Positions 27,706-35,378 of a stretch of DNA of 64,000 bases are shown piece by piece (within the stretch, counting starts at the first letter, position 1; the number at the start of each line of letters is the position of its first letter). The notes under the pieces are model-generated. The model searched no databases. It had not been told where the DNA came from and was given only the letters and a program-made list of their open reading frames with translations. The DNA is from Muribaculum intestinale. GTDB lineage: Bacteria > Bacteroidota > Bacteroidia > Bacteroidales > Muribaculaceae. The position numbers and the translations under genes were made by a program. The DNA is taken from assembly GCF_002201515.1 (NCBI RefSeq), contig NZ_CP021421.1:1798001-1862000 (forward strand). The letters run 5' to 3'.

Positions 27706-28266
27706 TTAATCGCCATCGGCAAAATATTGCTCGATTTTTTTTGCGGCGTGGTGGTATGATGCTTTAAGGGCGCCTACCGATGTGCCGAGAATTTCCGACA
27801 TCTGCTCGTATTTCATCTCGTCGAAGTAGCGCATGTTGAATACGAGGCGTTGCTTCTCGGGCAGAGATGCTATGGCTTTGCGCAGACGCAGAGCCAGCTC
27901 GTCGCCGTCGATATTTGTGTCGGCCTCGATGAGGTTGACCAGATGCGACTCCTCGTCGTCAAGCGATATGTGCAGGCGTTTACGCTCCCTGGCAAGAAAC
28001 GTAATGCTCTCGTTGATTGCTATTTTATGAAGCCAAGTCGAGAGCTTGGCATCGCCTCGGAAGTTCTCGATATTGTCCCAGGCTTTCAGGAAAGTATTTT
28101 GGAGCAGGTCGTTGGCGTCCTCATGGTTTTCGACCATGCGTCGTATCTGCCAGTACAGGGGCTGCTGGTAGAGGGCAATCACCTCGCCGAATGCGGCACG
28201 GCATTGTGCCGGGTCGCGCAATCGGGCTATAAGGGTAGGGTCGTCCATTCGGGTATCGTCAGCCAT
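27706..28266 (-). CDS. ECF-type sigma-70 factor (RpoE-like)
   Basis: A 186-residue sigma factor. Region 2 (about 20-90) has NHEDANDLLQNTFLKAWDNI and FRGDAKLSTWLHKIAINESI, the core-binding and -10 recognition parts. Region 4 (about 128-180) has LPEKQRLVFNMRYFDEMKYE and a helix-turn-helix SEILGTSVGALKASYHHA. Region 3 is missing, as expected for the ECF class. It is the first gene of a three-gene unit with a membrane anti-sigma-like protein and a Spy-like periplasmic protein, suggesting an envelope-stress circuit. The divergent neighbour is a ZIP metal transporter. The signal sensed is unknown. Confidence 0.95.
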   Translation of the reverse strand: MADDTRMDDPTLIARLRDPAQCRAAFGEVIALYQQPLYWQIRRMVENHEDANDLLQNTFLKAWDNIENFRGDAKLSTWLHKIAINESITFLARERKRLHISLDDEESHLVNLIEADTNIDGDELALRLRKAIASLPEKQRLVFNMRYFDEMKYEQMSEILGTSVGALKASYHHAAKKIEQYFADGD

Positions 28267-28384
28267 AAGTATAATTTTCTGCGAAAATACGTATTCTTTT
28301 CGTAAATTGCGGATGCAAAATTGTTAAAGTGTTAAAAAACGGAATCCCGTTCCGGGTGTTAATATATTTATAATTGAATAAGCG

Positions 28385-29185
28385 ATGATGACTTTCGACA
28401 ATATATTTATTGCGCTGCTGCTTACGCTTATTGCAGGCATGGCTACGGCTATAGGCGCTCTTATGGCATTCTTTACAAAGAAAGGCAACAACCATCATCT
28501 GTCCGGTGCTCTGGGATTGTCGGCGGGTGTTATGGTCTATGTGTCGTTTATGGAACTTGTGCCCGATGCGGTCGAGAGCATGGAGGGTATAGTGGCCGAC
28601 CCCAAGCTGGCTATGCTGTATGTGCTGTTGAGTTTCTTCGGAGGCATGGCTCTTATAGCTCTTATCGACTGGCTTGTGCCGGAGGATGAGAATCCTCATG
28701 AGGTACACCACTCCCCGGGTACCCCACTCGATGGAAGCCGACTGAAGCGTACGGGCATGATGCTCGCTCTGACTATCGGGATACACAATTTTCCCGAAGG
28801 TGTGGCTACATTCGTGTCCGGACTCGAGGGTGCCGACATTGCTCTGCCTATCGTAGTCGCTGTGGCTATCCACAATATCCCCGAGGGTATAGCTGTGAGT
28901 GTGCCGATACTTCAGGCCACAGGCAACCGTCGCAAGGCCTTCTGGTATAGCGCGTTGTCGGGACTCGCCGAGCCGGTCGGCGCACTGTTCGCATTGCTTT
29001 TCCTTATGCCTATATGGACTCCTGCAGTCAATTCGGTATGCCTTGCGGCTGTGGCCGGCATCATGGTGTATATAGCTTTTGACGAGCTGCTTCCCAACTC
29101 CGAGGCCTACGGCCACCACCACTGGGCCATAGGCGGAGTTATAGCCGGCATGGCGATAATGGCTTTCGGGCTGCTACTGTTCTGA
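28385..29185 (+). CDS. zupT: ZIP family metal transporter (ZupT)
   Basis: A 266-residue inner-membrane protein with eight hydrophobic segments. The metal-site motifs are complete: HNFPEG in helix 4 and HNIPEG in helix 5. A His-containing loop between helices 3 and 4 (HEVHHSPG) and YGHHHWAIGG near the end add further metal ligands. By family it imports zinc and other divalent ions such as iron or manganese. It is divergent from the ECF sigma gene across 118 bases, so the two may share regulation, but no operator was recognised. Confidence 0.93.
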   Translation: MMTFDNIFIALLLTLIAGMATAIGALMAFFTKKGNNHHLSGALGLSAGVMVYVSFMELVPDAVESMEGIVADPKLAMLYVLLSFFGGMALIALIDWLVPEDENPHEVHHSPGTPLDGSRLKRTGMMLALTIGIHNFPEGVATFVSGLEGADIALPIVVAVAIHNIPEGIAVSVPILQATGNRRKAFWYSALSGLAEPVGALFALLFLMPIWTPAVNSVCLAAVAGIMVYIAFDELLPNSEAYGHHHWAIGGVIAGMAIMAFGLLLF

Positions 29186-29341
29186 CATGGGCTACCCAAC
29201 GGACATCTATGGCGATGTGGGTAGGTGAGTGATAGGTAGAGTTTGTTTAGAAGTTCTCGCGTCGGTTGGGCCGTGTTTTGGGGATTGTGATTTCAAATTT
29301 TCATATTCGAGTTAAATTTATTAAAGATTATTTGGAAAATA

Positions 29342-29373
29342 TTTGGATATGGCAAATTTATATATTATATTTG
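29342..29373 (+). promoter_or_regulatory. Promoter of the orphan lipoprotein gene
   Basis: TTTG (29342-29345), 20 bases, TATATTTG (29366-29373): a full consensus match. It predicts a leader of about 70 bases before the ATG at 29451. The 265-base gap 29186-29450 shows nothing else I could identify. Confidence 0.78.
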
Positions 29374-29450
29374 TGAAAGTTAATAACCAATACATTTCCT
29401 GCCATGAAATGCAGTATTCCTTTCCTCATTCATATTAAATAATAAGATAT

Positions 29451-30041
29451 ATGAGAATTGTTAAGTTGTCATTGCTGATAGCAATATGTTTGTTATGTAT
29501 GACGGCATGTCGGTTTCATGTGCTTGATGGCCCTGTTATCCCTTGGAAAATTGAAAATAGATCAGAGATTAGGATAACTATGATAACCGGTTATGGAGGT
29601 GAAGATTACTTTGTTCCATCTGACTTTGTATCGCAAGCAATAATTACCATGCCTCCTATGACCCGTCATCAAGCGTATAGAAACAATGCGCATGACCTAG
29701 ATACAGAACTGAAGTTGCATAGCAATATTGAGTTTCATTTCTTGTTGGAAGATAGATCGGAGATCAATTCGATTGACATTTCAACTGTAAAGAAATCTAT
29801 GGCGTATTTTAGGTTAAATAAGCAGTGGATGAATGACCATAACTGGACAATAATTTTTCCGGATGACTGTACTGTGAATCCTGACTTGTGGAAGATTTGC
29901 GATCTTGATGCGTTTGTGGAGAAGTACGGGCCGCTCAAAGCTAAGGGCTGGGATGAAGTGTGGCAGAAGTGGGAGGAAAACAAGCGCACCGGCGAGGTTG
30001 AGACGGAGATGGCTGAATTTCCTCCGCTTTATTGCGAATAG
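29451..30041 (+). CDS. Hypothetical lipoprotein
   Basis: A 196-residue protein that I do not recognise. It begins MRIVKLSLLIAICLLCMTAC, a signal peptide with lipobox MTAC, so it should be lipid-anchored. The mature part mixes strands and helices; WKIENRSEIRITMITG early on resembles the opening of a small beta-sandwich, and many Trp residues lie in the C-terminal 70 positions (KQWMNDHNWT, KGWDEVWQKWEENK). The gene is visibly more A/T-rich than both neighbours, which may point to later acquisition. It has its own promoter and a 76-base gap to the receptor gene that follows. No function is proposed. Confidence 0.72.
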   Translation: MRIVKLSLLIAICLLCMTACRFHVLDGPVIPWKIENRSEIRITMITGYGGEDYFVPSDFVSQAIITMPPMTRHQAYRNNAHDLDTELKLHSNIEFHFLLEDRSEINSIDISTVKKSMAYFRLNKQWMNDHNWTIIFPDDCTVNPDLWKICDLDAFVEKYGPLKAKGWDEVWQKWEENKRTGEVETEMAEFPPLYCE

Positions 30042-30081
30042 CGGACACAACATATGGCGTGTGGTATCACAATAAATGGGG

Positions 30082-30113
30082 ATTGCCGGAGCGCACCGCT
30101 GTGTGTAACTTTG
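30082..30113 (+). promoter_or_regulatory. Promoter of the TonB-dependent receptor gene, almost touching its ATG
   Basis: ATTG (30082-30085), 20 bases, TAACTTTG (30106-30113). The ATG at 30118 begins only five bases after the -7 box, so the transcript would start at or just before the start codon. Confidence 0.6.
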
Positions 30114-30117
30114 CGGC

Positions 30118-32493
30118 ATGAAGAGTTGGAAATCCATGTCGCGGGGCTTCGGGGCTGCCGCGCTGATTTGTGTGGCGGCACGCTCCGCCACAGTTATGGG
30201 CGCCGGAGTGCCCTCGGCCCATCCTGTAGCCTCGGCAGAACCGTTGGCCTCGTCGGCCGAGTGGGCCGACAGCACTGTGACTCTCGGCGAGGTCGGGGTG
30301 ACAGCAATCAAGTCGACTACCGGGCTCAACCGTCTGCCGCTGGTGGCCACGGTAGTGGGCGAACGTGAGGTGGAACGTCTCAATATCACTACTATCAAGG
30401 ATATGAGCGAGGTGGCCCCAAACTTCTATATCCCCGACTATGGGTCGAGGATGACCTCATCGGTATATATACGAGGCATCGGGGCGCGCATCGACCAGCC
30501 TGTGGTAGGGCTCAATGTCGACAATGTGCCGTATCTCAACAAGGACAATTTTGATTTCGACCTAAGCGATGTGGAGCGTATCGAGCTGCTGCGAGGCCCT
30601 CAGTCGACGCTCTACGGACGCAATACCATGGGTGGCCTGATTAATATCTACACGCTGTCGCCACTGAAGGTGCAGGGGCTTCGGACTGTGCTGGAGTATG
30701 GGAGCCGCAACAGCCTGCGTGCAGGGGTGTCGTACTACGGGCGCATCAATTCCGGTCTTGGCATGGCAGTGAGCGGCAACTACAGCCATACCGACGGATT
30801 TTACCGCAATCAGTACAACGGTCAGAAATGCGACGGTGAGAACCAGGGCTCGCTGAGGTGGAAGACCGTGTGGCACCTGTCGCCCGAACTGAGGGTAGAG
30901 AATACGGCTTCGTTTCAGATATTGAGGCAGGGAGGATACCCCTATGCTTCCTATGCCATAGGCGAGACTACCGGTAAGATATTTGAGCAGGACGGGGTGG
31001 CTCCGTACCTGACGGGTAGCGTGAACTACAATGACACCTGTTTCTACCGGCGCACGGCGATTGCCGACGGCCTTACCGTGGAATGGCGTCCGGGTAGGGT
31101 GACGCTGTCGAGCATCACTTCTGTGCAGTATCTCGCCGACAATATGACCCTCGACCAGGACTTTCTGCCGCTCGACTTTTTCACGCTGACACAGCGCCGG
31201 CATGAGTGGGCCGTAACCCAGGATTTTGTAGCCAAGGGCACCGTCGGGAGCCACTACAGCTGGCTGGCCGGTCTGTTCGGATTTCACCGACACACCTCGA
31301 TGTGGGCTCCGGTGACATTCAAGGCCGACGGCATCCGAGGGCTAATCACATCGAATATACCGCTACAGTCGGAGTGGCATGGCGACAGCTTTGTGCTCCA
31401 CAGCGACTTCTCCAATCCGGTCGACGGTGGCGCCATATATCACCAGGGGTCGTGGCAGCAGGGGCGATGGACTTTCACGCTCGGGTTGCGTCTTGATGTG
31501 GAGCATACGGCACTCACCTACAACAGCCGCTGTGCCACCGGCGTGACTGTCAATGTGCCGATGGGGCCGCTGGGGACACGTCCGGTGAGCCGCGATGTAT
31601 CTATCGATGACCACGGCCATCTGTCGAAGACCTACGTAGAGTTTCTTCCGAAGATTGCCGCCACATATTCGTTTGGTTCCCGCGGCGAGAGCAATGTATA
31701 TGCCTCAATATCGCGCGGATATAAATCGGGCGGATACAATACGCAGATGTTCAGCGACATACTCAAGGACCGTCTCTACGGAGAGATTATCCCTGCGCAG
31801 ATGCAGGAGATGCTCGGCATGACGGCCGAGAGCTACACGGTGGAGGAGGTGGCTTCGTATCGCCCTGAGCAGAGCTGGAACTATGAGGCGGGAGCCCATC
31901 TGTCGCTTCTCGGCGGAAACCTTACGGCCGAGGGGGCGCTCTTCTTCATACAGTGTCGCGACCAGCAGCTTACCGTCTTTCCGGAAGGGAGCGATACCGG
32001 CCGACGGATGACCAACGCCGGACGTACCCGCAGCTACGGCGGCGAGCTGTCGCTGCGCTGGCGCACACCTGTCGATGGGCTTAGCCTCAGCGGCTCGTAC
32101 GGATATACCAATGCCTGCTTCCGCAGCTATCGCTCCGGCAACGAGGATTTCCGGGGGAAGCAGATACCGTATGCTCCTCGCAACACACTCTTTGTCGGCG
32201 CCGATTATCGTATCGGAACAGGCGGCAAGGTGTTAAATAATGTTATATTTGATGTAAACTGCCGAGGAATCGGGCGTATAATGTGGGATGACCAGAATGC
32301 TGTAGAACAGCCGTTTTATGCACTGTTGGGAGCGTCTGTCACATTTGAGGGACCGCGGTACTCGCTCTCGTTATGGGGGGAGAATCTTACTTGTACACAA
32401 TATGACACGTTTTATTTCGTTTCTATAGGAAACTCCTTTGTACAGCGAGGAAAACCGTGCAGCCTCGGGGCTACATTGCGAATGAAATTCTGA
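30118..32493 (+). CDS. TonB-dependent receptor, non-SusC type
   Basis: A 791-residue outer-membrane receptor. After a signal peptide (about 1-29) the plug has LGEVGVTAIKS as a TonB-box-like segment, then IRGIGARIDQPVVGLNVDNVP and VERIELLRGPQSTLYGRNTM, both classic plug motifs. The barrel ends in LGATLRMKF with the usual terminal Phe. There is no CarboxypepD_reg or STN extension, so it is more like siderophore, haem or vitamin receptors than SusC. A lipoprotein gene follows after 14 bases. Substrate unknown. A second in-frame ATG at 30136 (MSRGFGAAALICVAA) would also give a signal peptide and would fit the late transcription start better. Confidence 0.9.
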   Translation: MKSWKSMSRGFGAAALICVAARSATVMGAGVPSAHPVASAEPLASSAEWADSTVTLGEVGVTAIKSTTGLNRLPLVATVVGEREVERLNITTIKDMSEVAPNFYIPDYGSRMTSSVYIRGIGARIDQPVVGLNVDNVPYLNKDNFDFDLSDVERIELLRGPQSTLYGRNTMGGLINIYTLSPLKVQGLRTVLEYGSRNSLRAGVSYYGRINSGLGMAVSGNYSHTDGFYRNQYNGQKCDGENQGSLRWKTVWHLSPELRVENTASFQILRQGGYPYASYAIGETTGKIFEQDGVAPYLTGSVNYNDTCFYRRTAIADGLTVEWRPGRVTLSSITSVQYLADNMTLDQDFLPLDFFTLTQRRHEWAVTQDFVAKGTVGSHYSWLAGLFGFHRHTSMWAPVTFKADGIRGLITSNIPLQSEWHGDSFVLHSDFSNPVDGGAIYHQGSWQQGRWTFTLGLRLDVEHTALTYNSRCATGVTVNVPMGPLGTRPVSRDVSIDDHGHLSKTYVEFLPKIAATYSFGSRGESNVYASISRGYKSGGYNTQMFSDILKDRLYGEIIPAQMQEMLGMTAESYTVEEVASYRPEQSWNYEAGAHLSLLGGNLTAEGALFFIQCRDQQLTVFPEGSDTGRRMTNAGRTRSYGGELSLRWRTPVDGLSLSGSYGYTNACFRSYRSGNEDFRGKQIPYAPRNTLFVGADYRIGTGGKVLNNVIFDVNCRGIGRIMWDDQNAVEQPFYALLGASVTFEGPRYSLSLWGENLTCTQYDTFYFVSIGNSFVQRGKPCSLGATLRMKF

Positions 32494-32507
32494 AACCGAA
32501 CATTATT

Positions 32508-33434
32508 ATGAATTTGACAAAAACTCTATTTATCGGGGCTCTTGCCATAGTCGCTCTTTCATCATGCAACAGCAGTGAAGAACCAAGTTATGTGCAGACT
32601 ATACCCCGAACAATGCTTGTGACCACGGTCAACAATTCGACCTCACAGATGCATACCACACTCACATCGGCCAATGTAGGGCTCGACCTGTATAACAACA
32701 CTACGGCCACATTCTCTATTTCCAACGTGCGTATGCCCAACGACGTGATGAAGGGGATAGGTGCCGGTCCGATGAAATATACAGCCAACTCCATAAGCTA
32801 CACATTTGTGCCGCAGGCCACCACTACCTTCACCGGTGTGAGCGATCCGTCGACATTCCAGTTCTATATGGGTGGCGTGAATCTTATAAATTCCCGCCTT
32901 GACATAGTCGAAGACGATGTGACCGTGCTCGGATACAGCCACAGCATGTATCTGTTTACTTCGGCTGCAATAACCGGTGGCACTACCCCCGTCACTACCG
33001 TGGATGCGAAGAAGAATGTGATACAGGTGCTCATCCAGAACGGAGATGCCGACAGCCAGTACAAGGCCACAATCTACTGGATGAACCCTGAGTTTGACAA
33101 CAGCGTGAAGATTGACGAGAACACAACTCTCGGCATCGACAAACTGGTTCCTGCCATCGACCCCTCGGCAGGTACTCTCACCATCTCAGGAGGAGCTGAT
33201 GCTCCTATTGTACCCAAGCGCGTGGAGTGGGGCTCGTCGACTCTTACAACCGAGATGACCGAGTACAAGATAAGTAATGTCGTGCTTACTGTAAATGATT
33301 TTGCTAATAACGTCGGACGCCTGTCCTTCGACTTCGAATATACACCGAAGGCTGCTGAAGGAGACGAGCAGGTGCCGGTGACTACCACATATCACTTCAG
33401 TGGAGTGCTTCGCGAGACTCCGGCCAATATGTAG
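32508..33434 (+). CDS. Lipoprotein paired with the TonB-dependent receptor
   Basis: A 308-residue lipoprotein that I cannot assign to a named family. ATG 32508 gives MNLTKTLFIGALAIVALSSC with lipobox LSSC; the open frame upstream overlaps the receptor gene. The mature part is rich in Thr, Ser and Asn and in predicted beta strands, with two similar-looking halves (TATFSISNVRMPNDVMKGIG and TEMTEYKISNVVLTVNDFAN), so it may hold two beta-sandwich domains. It lies 14 bases after the receptor and ends in a terminator, so the two form one transcript. A role as surface partner or substrate-binding lid for the receptor is inferred from this arrangement. Confidence 0.72.
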   Translation: MNLTKTLFIGALAIVALSSCNSSEEPSYVQTIPRTMLVTTVNNSTSQMHTTLTSANVGLDLYNNTTATFSISNVRMPNDVMKGIGAGPMKYTANSISYTFVPQATTTFTGVSDPSTFQFYMGGVNLINSRLDIVEDDVTVLGYSHSMYLFTSAAITGGTTPVTTVDAKKNVIQVLIQNGDADSQYKATIYWMNPEFDNSVKIDENTTLGIDKLVPAIDPSAGTLTISGGADAPIVPKRVEWGSSTLTTEMTEYKISNVVLTVNDFANNVGRLSFDFEYTPKAAEGDEQVPVTTTYHFSGVLRETPANM

Positions 33435-33461
33435 CCGACTCACTGATGGGAATATATAAGC

Positions 33462-33496
33462 CGCGCCCGGCCTGGATTGCTTCCAGACCGGGCGCG
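33462..33496. terminator. Terminator after the receptor-lipoprotein pair
   Basis: Arms CGCGCCCGG-C-CTGGA and TCCAG-A-CCGGGCGCG, one mismatch, five-base loop. It is followed by ATTATTAAAT. It lies between converging genes (the MFS gene ends at 33544) and may serve both. Confidence 0.8.
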
Positions 33497-33543
33497 ATTA
33501 TTAAATATGGTGTCTCTGACAGCGGGACGGCATGTCGGCAGTG

Positions 33544-34764
33544 TCAATCGTCCTCCTCGTCGTATATCTGGCGCTCAAGGAAGAAGCGTTTTGTAAACAG
33601 GAAGAACAGAGCCGTACCCGCTCCCTGCATTATAGCTGTAGACCAGAATGCGGCGCTGTAGCCCGCGTACTCTACCAGCATTCCGCCGGCAAGGATGCCT
33701 ATGCCCATGCCGCAGTCCCACGCAGTGAGTATCGAGGAGTTGGCTGTGCCGCGTTGGTCGTGTCGCGCCACTTTCACAAACATGGTCAGCATGGCCGGAT
33801 ACATGTGTCCGTTGCCAAGGCCTATCAGGATGGCCGACAGAAAGTAGGCCCATGGTTGCTCGACAGCTGCAAATAGGATGTATCCGGCAAGCGATAATGT
33901 CACCCCTTCGGCGCAATTGGCTGTAAGTTTGCCCAGGCGGAGAGCTTTTGCCCCCTGCAGGCGTGATGCAAACAGTCCGAATGAAAGTAGCATGAAGAAT
34001 ATGCCGGTGCCATTGGTCATCTCCAGCTGCTCCTTGCCGTATATGGCCACGTAGTTGCTCATCACCCCCCAGCACATGCCGAACATGGCGATGTTGACGG
34101 CCATGAGCCATGCACGTGTGAGAAAGAATCTGTCAAGGCTCATCTTCGGCTTGTTGCGCATTACATGGCGATAGGGTAGCTTTATGCGTGACACGGAGTA
34201 AAATCCAATCAAGGCCAGCACAAAGGCTATCCAGAAGAGCATTTCGAAATTGTCGGTGGCGGAGTAAATGTAGATTCCGACAGTAGGGGCAAACGCCATG
34301 GCCAGATTGTTGCTGAGTCCGTAGTATCCTATCCCCTCGTTGCGTCTCTCCGAGGGGAGTACATCCATGGCAACGGTGCTGTTGGCCACGGTGACGGCTC
34401 CGAATGGCAGTCCGTGGAGGGTACGCACTATTGCGAACATCAGCATCGTGCCCGCGCCGATATATCCCCAAAAGAGTATAAAAAAGAAGAAGAAACATAT
34501 CACCAGCACCTTCTTGCGGTTGAAAGTGTCGACGATGAATCCGCTGAACGGACGTATAAGGAGTGCAGCGATGACGTATCCCGACAGTACTATGCCGATG
34601 AGGTCTTTGTCGGCGTTGAACTGCGCGTCGAGGTATATGGGCAGCAGTGGCGTCAGCAGATAGAATGAGAAGAAAAGCAGGAAGTTTCCCGCCATGGCCC
34701 GCATGTAGTTGGCGTTCCATAGCTGGGTGTCCGCGTCGTTGTCAGTGCGTATGCCTGTGGTCAT
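33544..34764 (-). CDS. MFS transporter, drug/sugar efflux type
   Basis: A 406-residue major facilitator with 12 hydrophobic segments and a short acidic C-terminus (YDEEDD). Loop 2-3 has RPFSGFIVDTFNRKKVL, a variant of the DRxGRR signature, and helix 5 has the GYYGLSNNLAMAFAPTVG stretch seen in the AraJ/YfcJ/NepI-like efflux groups. It is a single-gene unit. Its substrate cannot be told from sequence; sugar, nucleoside or drug efflux are all possible. A consensus promoter lies 50 bases upstream. Confidence 0.82.
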   Translation of the reverse strand: MTTGIRTDNDADTQLWNANYMRAMAGNFLLFFSFYLLTPLLPIYLDAQFNADKDLIGIVLSGYVIAALLIRPFSGFIVDTFNRKKVLVICFFFFFILFWGYIGAGTMLMFAIVRTLHGLPFGAVTVANSTVAMDVLPSERRNEGIGYYGLSNNLAMAFAPTVGIYIYSATDNFEMLFWIAFVLALIGFYSVSRIKLPYRHVMRNKPKMSLDRFFLTRAWLMAVNIAMFGMCWGVMSNYVAIYGKEQLEMTNGTGIFFMLLSFGLFASRLQGAKALRLGKLTANCAEGVTLSLAGYILFAAVEQPWAYFLSAILIGLGNGHMYPAMLTMFVKVARHDQRGTANSSILTAWDCGMGIGILAGGMLVEYAGYSAAFWSTAIMQGAGTALFFLFTKRFFLERQIYDEEDD

Positions 34765-34814
34765 AGGTCTTTATATTAATTAATGTGTGAAGGTGGAGTT
34801 GTCGAAACGGCGTG

Positions 34815-34846
34815 CAAAGTTAATAAGCACATCTCTTTCTATCAAT
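34815..34846 (-). promoter_or_regulatory. Promoter of the MFS gene
   Basis: On the minus strand ATTG (34843-34846), 20 bases, TAACTTTG (34815-34822). The -33 box differs from TTTG at its first base. Confidence 0.65.
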
Positions 34847-34989
34847 TTTTTTGTGTCACCCCTGAGACAATGGATGTCAGGATATATACTGTAACAAAAT
34901 TGTAATTAACTAAGTATTAACAGAATGGCTTAAATAGTGTGAAAGAGGGGTAAAACTGACCAATTATTCCGACAAAATCAATGTTTTGC

Positions 34990-35051
34990 GCACAAATCGG
35001 CTGTTTGTGCATAAAAAAGTTTTAGTAATTCGATTAAAATTACTTACTTTG
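34990..35051 (+). promoter_or_regulatory. Palindrome and promoter region upstream of acpP-fabF
   Basis: GCACAAA (34990-34996) and TTTGTGC (35004-35010) form a perfect inverted repeat with a seven-base spacer. It ends 33 bases before TTACTTTG (35044-35051), a one-mismatch -7 box for acpP. The repeat thus overlaps or adjoins the -33 region, where a regulator of fatty acid synthesis could bind. A transcript hairpin is less likely because it lies upstream of the start. The rest of the 329-base gap 34765-35093 holds the MFS promoter and A/T-rich sequence without other recognised signals. Confidence 0.45.
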
Positions 35052-35093
35052 CACTGCAAAATCGCAAATCATTAATAATTAAAATTTATAACT

Positions 35094-35330
35094 ATGTCTG
35101 AAATTGCATCTCGAGTAAAGGCTATCATCGCCGACAAGCTCAATGTTGATGAAACCGAAGTAACCGAAAACGCAGAGTTCACCAAGGACCTCGGCGCAGA
35201 CAGCCTCGACACCGTAGAGCTCATCATGGAGTTTGAGAAGGAGTTTGGTATTTCTATTCCCGATGACAAGGCCGAAGGCATCACCACTGTAAAGGACGCT
35301 ATCGACTTTATCGAAGAGGCTAAGAAGTAA
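35094..35330 (+). CDS. acpP: Acyl carrier protein
   Basis: A 78-residue acidic four-helix protein. The phosphopantetheine attachment motif [17 protein letters not shown] is intact, with Ser37 as the modified residue. It carries growing acyl chains in type II fatty acid synthesis and is found in the cytoplasm. The gene lies 48 bases before fabF in the same direction, the normal partner. Length and sequence are standard for Bacteroidales AcpP. Confidence 0.98.
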   Translation: MSEIASRVKAIIADKLNVDETEVTENAEFTKDLGADSLDTVELIMEFEKEFGISIPDDKAEGITTVKDAIDFIEEAKK

Positions 35331-35378
35331 TTCAGCCTTCCGCTCCCAACAAAACAGACTCAAATCTAACCTCACTAA

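Noticed and set aside
28259..29122. A 287-codon open frame antisense to zupT
   Set aside because: Opposite-strand shadow; His/Lys/Arg-rich composition is the complement of the zupT codons and there is no signal or domain.
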